Of a stretch of DNA of 64,000 bases, positions 21,985 through 30,542 are shown piece by piece. The DNA is from an uncultured Hymenobacter sp. (GTDB taxonomy: Bacteria; Bacteroidota; Bacteroidia; Cytophagales; Hymenobacteraceae), in contig CAJYPK010000043.1 of the NCBI GenBank assembly GCA_913776615.1, forward strand, positions 1-64,000, written 5' to 3'. The notes below the pieces were generated by a model. It was not told where the DNA came from. It was given only the letters and a program-made list of their open reading frames with translations, and made no database searches. The first letter of the stretch is position 1, and each line of letters opens with the position of its first letter. The translations under genes were made by a program, and so were the position numbers.

Positions 21985-22069
21985 ATGCTCCCAAAGCTTT
22001 CAGAATGTTTCGCGTGTAACACTCCAAAACGGAGGCGTAACCTAGTTTGGCCTGCATAGGTTCCCAAAG
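21960..22069. repeat. Pair of 37-bp direct repeats, 73 bp apart
   Basis: Positions 21960-21996 and 22033-22069 share AGGCGTAACCTAGTTTG and the sequence after it, with about three mismatches in 37 bp. They lie just upstream (on the minus strand) of the Cas2e-like frame and may mark the breakpoint where the rest of the cas operon was lost. The region to 22246 holds no further gene that I can support. Confidence 0.8.
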
Positions 22070-22246
22070 GTAGTAGTAGCTATTGCAATAGCGCCAGCGT
22101 GCCGGGAGCCACGCGCAAAGGCGCGAAGCAGTATAGTTGATTAATGCGACTGGCAACGATAAGTGCAAGAGGTGCAACCTTACACAGTGGTTTACCTTAT
22201 GCACTGGGCAAGCTAAAGCTTACCCTACCCACCTTCTTGCGGCCTT

Positions 22247-23092
22247 ATGCAGTGGATTACTCGCGAGCGACCCAAGATTGACCGCCTGGCTTGCCCCTGG
22301 CTTATTTTAGGGTTCGTTGACCCATCGGCCGAGATTCTGTACGTACCGGCCGACCAGGTACTCGCCACTGCGGAGCGGCTGGGGGCCATCCCCTTCGACG
22401 TGGCCGGCGTCGAGTTTTCGCATTACGGAGCGGAATGCACCTTTGCTTACATTCTGAAGAAGTACCACCTCACCGACCCCGCCCTGCACGCGCTGGCCCC
22501 CATCGTGCGCGGGGCTGACACCGACAACCATGCCCTGGCCGCGCAGGCCGCCGGGCTGTGGGCCATTTCGGCGGGGCTGGCGCATAACATCACCGACGAC
22601 CAGCAGCTCCTGCAACAGGGCCGGGTGCTGTACGATGCCCTCTACACGTGGGCGCAGCGGCTGCAAGGCCAGCCCCACACCCAGCAGCCTGAAGAGCAGT
22701 TGCTCATGCGGGCGTACGCGGCCCACCTGGAGCGGACCCAGGCCCCGCACGCCCCGCCCCCGGCCTGGGCGACGCAGCTGCGCGAGCTGATTCAGGACCA
22801 CCTCGACACCAACCTCAGCCTGCGCCTGACCGAGGCCGCCGACGCCTTGCAAGTCAACCCCACGTACCTCTCGCGGGAATTTGCGCGCTACTTCGACAAC
22901 CTTTCGTTCGGGGAATATATCCGCAAGCTGCGCATCGACAAGGCGTTGCAGCTGTTGGACACGATGGCCTACTCAATGGGCGAAATTGCCTACATCACGG
23001 GCTTTTCGGACCAGAGCCACTTTGCGCGCATCTTCAAGCAGCACACGGGGCAAAGCCCGGCCGCCTACCGCCGCAAGCGGCCGCGCGGGTAA
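22247..23092 (+). CDS. ChrB-like chromate-resistance domain fused to AraC-type HTH
   Basis: Residues 1-150 match the ChrB C-terminal/chromate-resistance family: WITRERPKIDRLACPWLI at the start, HYGAECTFAYILKKYHL, and IVRGADTDNHALAAQAAGL. Residues about 180-281 form an AraC-type DNA-binding domain (LRLTEAADALQVNPTYLSRE and SMGEIAYITGFSDQSHFARI, ending FKQHTGQSPAAYRR). It may be a one-component regulator or sensor for chromate or oxidative stress. No chrA efflux gene is visible next to it. The ATG at 22247 precedes the first conserved residues directly. Confidence 0.87.
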   Translation: MQWITRERPKIDRLACPWLILGFVDPSAEILYVPADQVLATAERLGAIPFDVAGVEFSHYGAECTFAYILKKYHLTDPALHALAPIVRGADTDNHALAAQAAGLWAISAGLAHNITDDQQLLQQGRVLYDALYTWAQRLQGQPHTQQPEEQLLMRAYAAHLERTQAPHAPPPAWATQLRELIQDHLDTNLSLRLTEAADALQVNPTYLSREFARYFDNLSFGEYIRKLRIDKALQLLDTMAYSMGEIAYITGFSDQSHFARIFKQHTGQSPAAYRRKRPRG

Positions 23093-23144
23093 AGATTATC
23101 CCAAAGAAAAAATCCGTTCTATTTTCTTACCGGCGCACCGCCTA

Positions 23145-23194
23145 GCATTGTCGGCGGTTCCGCGCCGTTCAGGGCGCGGGACCGCCGACAATGC
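23145..23194. repeat. Hairpin overlapping a start codon
   Basis: Arms 23145-23166 and 23173-23194 pair at 21 of 22 positions (GCATTGTCGGCGGT and partners) around a 6-base loop. The ATG of the DUF2490 gene at 23191 lies in the right arm, so folding of the mRNA would hide the start codon. Confidence 0.85.
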
Positions 23195-23997
23195 ATTCTA
23201 TCCAATTCCCTGCTCCCCTACCCGCCCGCCGCGCGGGCCGGCGCCCCCGCCCCCCGCAGCTGCTCGGCACCCTGGGCCTGCTGCTCGGGAGCCTGCCCTT
23301 CACCCCGCCGGCCCAGGCCCAGAAGCAGCTGGTGCAGGAGCGCCAGACCTGGCTGGGCGTGTTCACCCAAACGCGCTTTTCCGACCGCTGGGGCCTCTGG
23401 GCCGAGGGCCACCTGCGCCTGCACGACCAGTTCGTGCACGAGCTATTTCAAACCGTGGCCTGCGCCGGGGCCACCTATTACCTCACCGACGACGTGCGCC
23501 TGACCGGCGGCTACGCCTACGCCTACCTCTACCCGGACGGGGCGCGCACCGTGGGCCAGCCCGAACACCGCCCCTGGCAGCAGGTGCAGTGGTTTACCAG
23601 ATTTCCCCGGGCCCGCCTCATGCAGTGGGTGCGCCTGGAAGAGCGGTTCCGCCAGCAGGTGGTACGCAACGACGAATTGGGCTCCGACTTCGATTTCAAT
23701 TACCGGACCCGCTTCAACGCGGCCCTGTTTCTGCCGCTCACCCGGAAGCAGTTTGCCCCCGGCGGGCTTCAGCTGCTGCTCAACGACGAGGTAATGGTCA
23801 ATTTTGGCGAGCAGATCCGCTACAACTACTTCGACCAGAACCGCCTGTTTGCGGGCGTGGTCTACCAGGTGAGCAAGCAGGCGCAGGTGCAGGCGGGCGA
23901 TATCTACCGCAACCAGCACACTATCCGGGTTTTCTACTTTCACAACCTGGACCTGCGTAAGCCGGCTCTGGCCCCGGCTACGCTTTCGGCACCGTAG
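23191..23997 (+). CDS. DUF2490 family outer-membrane-like protein
   Basis: A signal sequence (hydrophobic core LLGTLGLLLGSLPF, cleavage near PAQAQ) is followed by about 220 residues rich in alternating aromatic and polar positions (WLGVFTQTRFSDRWGLWAEG, FDFNYRTRFNAALFLPL, EQIRYNYFDQNRLFAGVVYQ). This is the pattern of DUF2490 proteins, thought to form beta-barrels. Function is unknown. The only plausible start is the ATG inside the hairpin at 23145-23194. It follows the ChrB-AraC gene by 98 bp on the same strand. Confidence 0.8.
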   Translation: MHSIQFPAPLPARRAGRRPRPPQLLGTLGLLLGSLPFTPPAQAQKQLVQERQTWLGVFTQTRFSDRWGLWAEGHLRLHDQFVHELFQTVACAGATYYLTDDVRLTGGYAYAYLYPDGARTVGQPEHRPWQQVQWFTRFPRARLMQWVRLEERFRQQVVRNDELGSDFDFNYRTRFNAALFLPLTRKQFAPGGLQLLLNDEVMVNFGEQIRYNYFDQNRLFAGVVYQVSKQAQVQAGDIYRNQHTIRVFYFHNLDLRKPALAPATLSAP

Positions 23998-24151
23998 GGT
24001 GGGTTATAAGGCAGTGGATGCTTTTTTGCCGTCCTGGCGTGGGAGCCTGCCGCGGGGCGCACGTCCAGCCGAAAAAAACCGCCCCCAGCCCTGCGGGCCA
24101 ATGGGCGGGTCTACGTACTGAGGTAACCCAAGCCGAAAACCGGCGGCGCGC

Positions 24152-25204
24152 CTACAGCACCGGGTTGGGCCGGAGATACGTGCCGCCGGGGAAGCTGACG
24201 ACGTAGCTTGACTTGAAGTGCGTGCTCGGGCGGTAATAGTCGGTGCTGATGATTTGCGCCCCCGACTGCATGGCCGCCGCGAAGCTGCTCTTGTCGTTGC
24301 GGCGGGCCTCCTGGGTGTCGCTGTCGGCGCGGGTGCGGATGATGTAGCCCTTCTGCACCAAGGCCTTGATAGTGGCCAGGTCTTTCTTGGCGTTGTTGAG
24401 GATGTGGATGGCAGCCTCGGGCGTACCCGGCTCGGCATCGGCAAACAGCACCCGGCCCTTGAGCGAGGGGTGGCCCTGGAGATAAGCGGCCCGCTTCTCC
24501 CCCACCTCATCGAGCACGAACACGAACTTACCCCGCGCCGCCCGCAGCGGGGGCCAGTTGCGGTGCAGCACGGCGCTTTCGAGGGTCGCGTACGAGCCGC
24601 GCACCTGGTCGGGGGTAATAAGCTGATCGGTGCCCAGGTAGGCGCGAATTTCCTGGTCCAGAGCGTCGAACACGGCCGGCGTGAAGGGCTCGGGCACCGT
24701 GAGCCCCGGCCGGGGCAGCGTTTCCGCCTTGGCATTCATGGTAATGAATACCGGGTCGTGGGCGGGGTGGGCCAGCGACCACTTTCTTAGCTCCTGCAAG
24801 GCCAGCTTGAGGGTGGGCGCGTTGCTGCGGTAGTCGAGGTCCTGGATGTGCAACACCTTGAACCCCGGCTCCCTCATGAGCCCGGCCGGGTCGTAGGGTG
24901 GCTGGCCGGGGGCCAGGTCGAGCCCCTTGGGATGGGCGTACTTACCGCCCTGGGCATCGGCGTACACGTCGATTTCCAAGCCCCGCAGCCCCAGGTCGAG
25001 CTGCTCGGTGAGGGTGGCGTGCTCGTAGTCAATCTTATTGAAAGTGGCCGAATCAGCCTGGTGCAGCACCTTAAACAGCTTGGGGTCAATCGCCTGCTTG
25101 TAGCTGTTGTGCGAGCCGATCACCTGGATTTGATTGAGCAGCGGCTCGGCGGGTTTGGGGAAGACAAACGCAGCCAGGGCGAGGATGGCGGAGAGGAGTT
25201 TCAT
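24152..25204 (-). CDS. PI-PLC-like phosphodiesterase (Ca2+-dependent phosphoinositide-specific PLC-like)
   Basis: The 350-residue exported protein has a short signal peptide and the PLC-like TIM-barrel pattern. NQIQVIGSHNSYKQ carries the first catalytic histidine, LDLGLRGLEIDVYAD the conserved E-x-D, and FKVLHIQDLDYRS the second histidine. GAQIISTDYYRP closes the barrel. Such enzymes cleave phosphoinositides or related phosphodiesters. It follows the SusD gene on the same strand by about 157 bp of G/C-tract repeat, so it may act with the SusC/SusD importer. The substrate is not shown by sequence. Confidence 0.85.
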   Translation of the reverse strand: MKLLSAILALAAFVFPKPAEPLLNQIQVIGSHNSYKQAIDPKLFKVLHQADSATFNKIDYEHATLTEQLDLGLRGLEIDVYADAQGGKYAHPKGLDLAPGQPPYDPAGLMREPGFKVLHIQDLDYRSNAPTLKLALQELRKWSLAHPAHDPVFITMNAKAETLPRPGLTVPEPFTPAVFDALDQEIRAYLGTDQLITPDQVRGSYATLESAVLHRNWPPLRAARGKFVFVLDEVGEKRAAYLQGHPSLKGRVLFADAEPGTPEAAIHILNNAKKDLATIKALVQKGYIIRTRADSDTQEARRNDKSSFAAAMQSGAQIISTDYYRPSTHFKSSYVVSFPGGTYLRPNPVL

Positions 25205-25207
25205 AAG

Positions 25208-25356
25208 GGTATGAGGGTGGGAGGGTGGGAGGGTATGAGGGTAAGGGGGTAAGGAGGGTAAGAGGGGAAGAGGGGAAGGAGGATAATGAGATTAAGAAGT
25301 AAGTCAGAGTATCCTACCCCTCCTACCCCTCCTACCCTCCTACCCTCCTACCCTAA
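25208..25356. repeat. G-tract/C-tract intergenic repeat with G-quadruplex motifs
   Basis: On the plus strand 25215-25233 reads five GGG runs separated by single bases, a strong G-quadruplex motif, with more G-tracts to about 25275. The right part, 25314-25355, is the C-rich counterpart (CCTACCCT units), giving G-runs on the minus strand. The two halves form an imperfect inverted repeat between susD and the PLC-like gene, starting about 11 bp from the PLC start codon. Confidence 0.85.
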
Positions 25357-25361
25357 AAAAC

Positions 25362-26954
25362 TCAATACCCCGTATTCTGCACCAGATTGCTATTCAGCCG
25401 CAGCTCGATAGTCGGCACGGGGTAGAGGCGGCGGAAGGTGCTCTTGTCCATTTTCAGCACGTCGTTGGGGAGCGGGTACTCGACTTCAAACTGGCCGAAG
25501 CGGATGAGGTCGTTGCGGCGCCAGGCTTCCCAGCTCAGCTCGCGGGCGCGCTCGTCGAGCAGGTCGCCGAGGGCGATGCTGCTGGCTAGCTGGGCCCCGG
25601 CGCGGGCCCGGACCTTGTTGACCAGCACCAGCGGGGTTTGCAGCTCGCCGTTGACGGTGGTGGCGGAGGCCCCGCGCAGGACGGCCTCGGCCTTCATCAG
25701 CAGCACGTCGGCCAGGCGCAGCAGGGGCACGTCGTTGCCGTTGAGGCGGGTGGCCTGGATGATGGTGGGGTCGGGGTAGAATTTGATGGAGCGCACGCCC
25801 TGCGACTGGCTGGCGATGGTGTTGCCCAGGTCCATGGGCTTGGGCGGCACTAAGGTCAGCACCGGGTTGATGACCACTTGGTTGGTCGTATTCGGGTAGT
25901 AGAGCGGCGTATTCGTGAAGCCCCCGTTGCCGTCGGGCGCGTACTGCGGGCCGGCCAGCCAGGTCTTGGTGCGGAAGTCACCGGGCAGGTTGAAGCGGGC
26001 GTAAAACTCGGGCGTGGTGCTCATGGCGATGCTCAGGCCCACGTTGAAGCCGTAGGCCTGCATCACGTAGAGGAAAAAGCCAAAGCGCGTAAACTGGTTG
26101 CCCGGAATCTGCTGGTCGTAGGGCACGGCCAGGATGGTTTCCCGAATCTGGGGGCCGTTGTTGGGCAGGAAGATGTCGCGGTAGCGGGTATCGAGGGCGT
26201 AGTTGGCATTGGCCTGCACGCTGTCGGCCATGCGCACCACGTCGGCGTAGCGGGCGGTGCCCGTGTACACCTCCGAGTTGAGGTAGAGCTTGGCCAGCAG
26301 GGCGTAGGCCATGCCCTTGGTGGGGCGGCCGTACTGCTGGGTATTGGAGGCGGAGTTGCTGGTTTTGGCGGGCAGCTTGCTGGTGAGGCTGGTCAGCTCG
26401 CTTTCCACGAACTTATACACCTCGGCCCGCGACCTGGTGGCCGGCGAGGCGGCCACCGGGTAGTCGGTGATCAGCGGCACGTTGCCGTACAAGTCGAGCA
26501 GGAAGAAGTAGTACAGCGCCCGCATGGCGCGAATTTCGGCCAGGCGCGCCTGCTGCTCGGCGGCCGAAAAGCCAAACGAGGTCGTAATGTTGAGCAGGCG
26601 GTTGCAGGTGGTGATGCCCCCGTAGGCCCACTGCCAGATGGTGAGCACGCTGGGGTGGTCGGGCGTCCAGGTATGGTAGTGCAGCTGGCGGTACTGCCCG
26701 CCGTCGTCCCAGTTGCCGTCGCGGGCGGGCAGAATGGCCTCGTCGGTCGAGAGCGTTTGCAGGCGCCAGTAGGGAATGGCGTAGCTCGACGACAGGTTGG
26801 CGTAAATTGCTCCCACCGAGGCGTTGTAATCGCTGAGCGTTTTGGGGAAGTTGGAGGCCACGAACTGCGACTCGACCGGCACGTCCAGCTTTTTGCAGGA
26901 GTACGAAGTAGCCGCCAGGGCGCTCAACGCCAGCATAATAACCTTGTTTTTCAT
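25362..26954 (-). CDS. susD: SusD/RagB family nutrient-binding lipoprotein
   Basis: The 530-residue protein begins with a lipoprotein signal ending SYSC (Cys20). It has SusD features: IYANLSSSY early, WQWAYGGITTCNRLLNI, EIRAMRALYYFFLLDLYGNV in the TPR region, and a C-terminal ARELSWEAWRRNDLIRFG block. It caps the SusC channel at the outer surface and binds the imported ligand. It sits 13 bp after the SusC gene on the same strand, the standard tandem. The ligand is unknown: no glycoside hydrolase is adjacent, but a PLC-like enzyme is. Confidence 0.96.
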   Translation of the reverse strand: MKNKVIMLALSALAATSYSCKKLDVPVESQFVASNFPKTLSDYNASVGAIYANLSSSYAIPYWRLQTLSTDEAILPARDGNWDDGGQYRQLHYHTWTPDHPSVLTIWQWAYGGITTCNRLLNITTSFGFSAAEQQARLAEIRAMRALYYFFLLDLYGNVPLITDYPVAASPATRSRAEVYKFVESELTSLTSKLPAKTSNSASNTQQYGRPTKGMAYALLAKLYLNSEVYTGTARYADVVRMADSVQANANYALDTRYRDIFLPNNGPQIRETILAVPYDQQIPGNQFTRFGFFLYVMQAYGFNVGLSIAMSTTPEFYARFNLPGDFRTKTWLAGPQYAPDGNGGFTNTPLYYPNTTNQVVINPVLTLVPPKPMDLGNTIASQSQGVRSIKFYPDPTIIQATRLNGNDVPLLRLADVLLMKAEAVLRGASATTVNGELQTPLVLVNKVRARAGAQLASSIALGDLLDERARELSWEAWRRNDLIRFGQFEVEYPLPNDVLKMDKSTFRRLYPVPTIELRLNSNLVQNTGY

Positions 26955-26967
26955 GTAACTACCTTGC

Positions 26968-29900
26968 TTAGAACGAAGCCGTGAGGCCCAGCGTGAACGT
27001 GCGGGTTTTGGGGTAATAATTGTTGAAGTCGATGCCCGGCGTGAGGCCGCCGATGTTGACTTCGGGATCGACGCCGCGGTATTTAGTAATGAGGAACAGG
27101 TTGTTGGTATTCACGTAGAAGCGCAAGGCTTTCACGTACTGCGTATTGGGGCGCAGGGTGTAGCCCAGGGTGGCGTTGTCGAGGCGCAGGTAGGAGCCGC
27201 TTTCCAGGAAGCGGTCGGAGACGAGGTAGGCGTTGATGTCGTTGAACGACTCGCCCAGGGTGAAGCGCGGGATGTTTTGCAGGCGCGCATCGGCCGGGTT
27301 GTTGAGGCCGGCCAGGGTGGCGTTCAGGATTTTATTGCCGTACACGCCGCGCAGCAGGAAATTGAGGTCGAAGGCTTTGTAGGTAAAGTTGTTGACCCAG
27401 CCGTAGATGAGCTTGGGCTGGGCGTTGCCCACCACCTGCTGGTCGGTGGTGAGGGGCTGGGTGGCAGTGGTGCTGCCGTCGGCCTTCTGGAAAGTGCTCA
27501 CCCCCTGCTCGTTTTTGCCGAGGTAGTGCCACAGCGTGAAGGTGCCCACCGCCGAGCCGGGCTGGATGATCTGGCTGTAGTTGCCGCTCTGGCCCTTGCC
27601 GCCGAGCTGCGCGGTCTGGATGTAGGGAATCGTGAACCGGTCGGTGCTCAGGTTGTCGATGCGGTTGGTGTTGTGCGAGAAGTTGAGCGACGAGCGCCAG
27701 CTGAAGGCCGCCGTCTGCACCGGCACCGCGCTGAGCACCACTTCCACGCCGCGGTTGGTCATGCTGCCCACGTTGGCGATGTAGGTGGTGTACTGAAACT
27801 CGGTGCTCGACACCGGCAGCACGTCGTCGATGAGGTCGCTCGTCTTTTTCACGTAAAAATCGACCGAGGCCGTGAGGCGATTCTTGAAAAAGCCCAGGTC
27901 CACGCCCAGGTTGGTGGTGGCGGTACTCTCCCACTTCAGGTCCGGGTTTTCGTTGCGCACCGCGTTCACCACGTTCGAGATCACCCCGTTGTTGAGGTAC
28001 TTGCTGCTGCCGGGCGGCGTGCCGTAGATGAGGATGGCCGAAAAGGCGTCGAAGCCCTGGCTGTTGCCCGACACCCCGTAGCCGGCCCGCAGCTTGAGGT
28101 CGCTGAAGGCGGGCAGCCCGCGCATAAACTCCTCGTTGATAATGCGCCAGCCCAGGGCCGCCGTGGGGAAGTAGCCGTAGCGGTTGTTCACCCCGAAGGC
28201 CGACGAGCCATCGCGCCGCAGCGACACCTGCGCCAGGTAGCGGTCGCCGTACTGGTACTGCGCCCGGCCGTACTGCGAAATGAGGCGCAGGGTCGAGATC
28301 GGGTTGTTGTCGAAGGCCACCTGGGCCAGCGACGAGGGGTTGGACAAATACAAGTTGTTGTAGCCCAGCGCGTCGTTGGCAAAGCCCTGGGTCGTGACGC
28401 CGAAGCCGTCGTTGGTGCGGTCCTGCTGGTACGAGTAGCCCCCCAGCAGCTGCACGCCGTGCTGGCCGAAGGTGCGGTCGTAGTTGGCGTAGAGCTCCAC
28501 CACGTCGTTGGTGGTTTCGTAGTCGGTGCGGCGGGCCACGCCGCCCAGGTTCACGGCCAGGCCCGACTGGCTGTTGAGGTAGCTGCTGAAGTTGGTTTGG
28601 GTGCGCTGGTTCGAGCCGCTGAGCGTGAGCTTGAGGCCCGTGAGTATGTCGAGCTGCACCAGGCCGTTGACCAGCGTCTTGCTGTCCTTGGTTACGTAGG
28701 TGTTGTTGTTGACCAGCGAGAGCGGGTTGAGCGGGCCGAAGCCGGTGCGCGTGAAGTTCTCCTTGTAGCTACCGTCGGGGTTGAAGGGGCTCACCGTGGG
28801 CAGGTAGAACAGCATGTTTTGCAGCACCTGGGTCTGCGGAATGTCGTTCTGCGTGGTCGCGCTGTTGATGATGTTCACCCCCAGCTTGAGGCGGTTGTTG
28901 AAGAAGCGCTGGTTGATGAAGCCCCGGTAGATAATGCGCTCCAGCGAGGTGCGGTTCAGGATGCCGTTATTCTTGAGGTAGTTGACGCTGGCCCCGTAGT
29001 CGGTGGCGTTGGCCGCGCCGCTAAACGAGAGGTTGTGGTTGGTGGAGTAGCTGGTGCGCTCGATCAGGTCCTGCCAGTTGGTATTCGAGCCGTCGTCGTC
29101 GGTGGGCTGGGCGAGCGGGCGGGTATTGTTGTTGCGCAGGTACTGGCGCAGCTCGTCGCCGCTCAGCATGTCTATTTTCTTCGACACCTTGGCTACCGCG
29201 CCGTAGGCGCTGTAGCTCAGGTTTGCCTGGCCCGACTTCGCCCGCTTGGTGGTGATGATGATCACGCCGTTGGCCGCCCGCGTGCCGTAAATCGCGGTAG
29301 ATGAGGCATCCTTGAGCACGTCGATGGTAGCGATATCGTCGGGAGCCAGCAGGTCGATGCTCGCGCCGGGCACCCCGTCGATCACGTAGAACGGCTCCGT
29401 CACGCCGCCGTTGAGGGTGCGGATGGTGCTGGGGCCGCGCAGCACCACCGAGGGGCGCTGGTTGGGGTCGCCGCTCTTGGTGATGTTGAGACCGGCCACC
29501 TTACCTTGCAGCAGCTCGGCGGGGGTGGTCAGCACGCCCCGGTTGAACTCGGCCGCCTTCACCGAAGCCACCGACCCAATGATGTCCTCGCGGGTAGCCG
29601 TACCGTAGCCGATCACCACCACGTCCTTGAGCTTCTGCGCGTCGGGCAGCAGCGTCACGTTGAGGCTGGTTTGGGTGCCCGCGATTATCTCCTTGGGCTC
29701 GGTTCCCACGAAGGAGAACACGAGAATATCGGCCGGCCCGTTGGTTTTGATGCTGTAGGTACCATCGGGAGCAGTCCCGACCGCCGCGCTGCCGTCTTTG
29801 AGGCGAACCGTTACGCCGGGCAGGGGGGCATTTTTCTCATCCGTCACCGTGCCTTTGATGGTTTGCTGCGCGGCGGCCAGCGCGGGGCACAGGAGCAGCG

Positions 29901-29973
29901 CCAGCCCGAGGCTGCGGCTGCGGAGCCCGCTGGCTGGCTGCTCGGCACGGTGAGCGAAGTACTTCTTTTTCAT
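26968..29973 (-). CDS. susC: SusC/RagA family TonB-dependent outer-membrane transporter
   Basis: The 1001-residue protein has a signal peptide (PALAAAQ), a carboxypeptidase-like domain (IKGTVTDEKNAPLPGVTV), and the TonB-box-like VVVIGYGTATREDI. The plug carries the SusC motif with FYVIDGVPGA and DVLKDASSTAIYGTRAANGV. A large barrel follows, ending TFTLGLTASF with a terminal Phe. With the SusD partner it forms the outer-membrane import complex. No anti-sigma or AraC regulator is directly adjacent; the next gene upstream is a divergent sensor kinase. Confidence 0.96.
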   Translation of the reverse strand: MKKKYFAHRAEQPASGLRSRSLGLALLLCPALAAAQQTIKGTVTDEKNAPLPGVTVRLKDGSAAVGTAPDGTYSIKTNGPADILVFSFVGTEPKEIIAGTQTSLNVTLLPDAQKLKDVVVIGYGTATREDIIGSVASVKAAEFNRGVLTTPAELLQGKVAGLNITKSGDPNQRPSVVLRGPSTIRTLNGGVTEPFYVIDGVPGASIDLLAPDDIATIDVLKDASSTAIYGTRAANGVIIITTKRAKSGQANLSYSAYGAVAKVSKKIDMLSGDELRQYLRNNNTRPLAQPTDDDGSNTNWQDLIERTSYSTNHNLSFSGAANATDYGASVNYLKNNGILNRTSLERIIYRGFINQRFFNNRLKLGVNIINSATTQNDIPQTQVLQNMLFYLPTVSPFNPDGSYKENFTRTGFGPLNPLSLVNNNTYVTKDSKTLVNGLVQLDILTGLKLTLSGSNQRTQTNFSSYLNSQSGLAVNLGGVARRTDYETTNDVVELYANYDRTFGQHGVQLLGGYSYQQDRTNDGFGVTTQGFANDALGYNNLYLSNPSSLAQVAFDNNPISTLRLISQYGRAQYQYGDRYLAQVSLRRDGSSAFGVNNRYGYFPTAALGWRIINEEFMRGLPAFSDLKLRAGYGVSGNSQGFDAFSAILIYGTPPGSSKYLNNGVISNVVNAVRNENPDLKWESTATTNLGVDLGFFKNRLTASVDFYVKKTSDLIDDVLPVSSTEFQYTTYIANVGSMTNRGVEVVLSAVPVQTAAFSWRSSLNFSHNTNRIDNLSTDRFTIPYIQTAQLGGKGQSGNYSQIIQPGSAVGTFTLWHYLGKNEQGVSTFQKADGSTTATQPLTTDQQVVGNAQPKLIYGWVNNFTYKAFDLNFLLRGVYGNKILNATLAGLNNPADARLQNIPRFTLGESFNDINAYLVSDRFLESGSYLRLDNATLGYTLRPNTQYVKALRFYVNTNNLFLITKYRGVDPEVNIGGLTPGIDFNNYYPKTRTFTLGLTASF

Positions 29974-30542
29974 AAGCGCCTAGGGCAAGTGTAAATGGGC
30001 TGTTTTTAAGCTCCACAAAGCACCGGCGCGCCCGTTATTACAGTATTATTTCAATATTATACTTACTCTCGCGATTTTAAAATTTAACCACATAGCATTA
30101 AAAGACAATTTACTAGCTCAGTCCCCGCTGGCCCGGCAGGAGCCGGAATTCTGCGCCGCCGCTGCTCAGCGCCGTAGGACGCTACCGCCAGCAGCCCCGC
30201 GGGCAGGGCAGCCGGCCGCTGCTGGCCCGGAAAACATTACCCTAGAATGCCGACGTAATGCCTTGCTCCCCTACCCTAGTGCTCGTTCTTGGTTGTTCCC
30301 CCGTAGCGGTTTTTTTGGTCGGCGTACGCGTTGCTGCTCTCCTAACGTGAGCGCCAGCAGCGCAGGCGTAGTGTCCGTAGCCGACCAGGGCAACCATTGC
30401 AGCCCGCGCTGGCCCGGCGCTTACCGGCCGTAGTAGCTGGCTGCTGAAGCGACTTCCTCATCTGGCCCCGATGGCCCCTGGCGCGGCTGGTCAGGGTGGT
30501 TGGCTGCGGCCGACAGCGTAGCTTGCCACCCCGTTCTGCGCC
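29974..30542. other. Intergenic region between susC and sensor kinase
   Basis: No gene is supported. The first 150 bp, next to susC, are AT-rich (around 30040-30120) and probably hold its promoter. The rest is GC-rich with only short open frames. It separates two divergent genes. Confidence 0.5.

Noticed and set aside
21914..22204. 96-codon minus-strand frame upstream of the Cas2e-like fragment, considered as a Cas2 or Cas1 remainder
   Set aside because: I found no Cas1 or Cas2 motif in it in any frame; it is partly made of the direct repeat.
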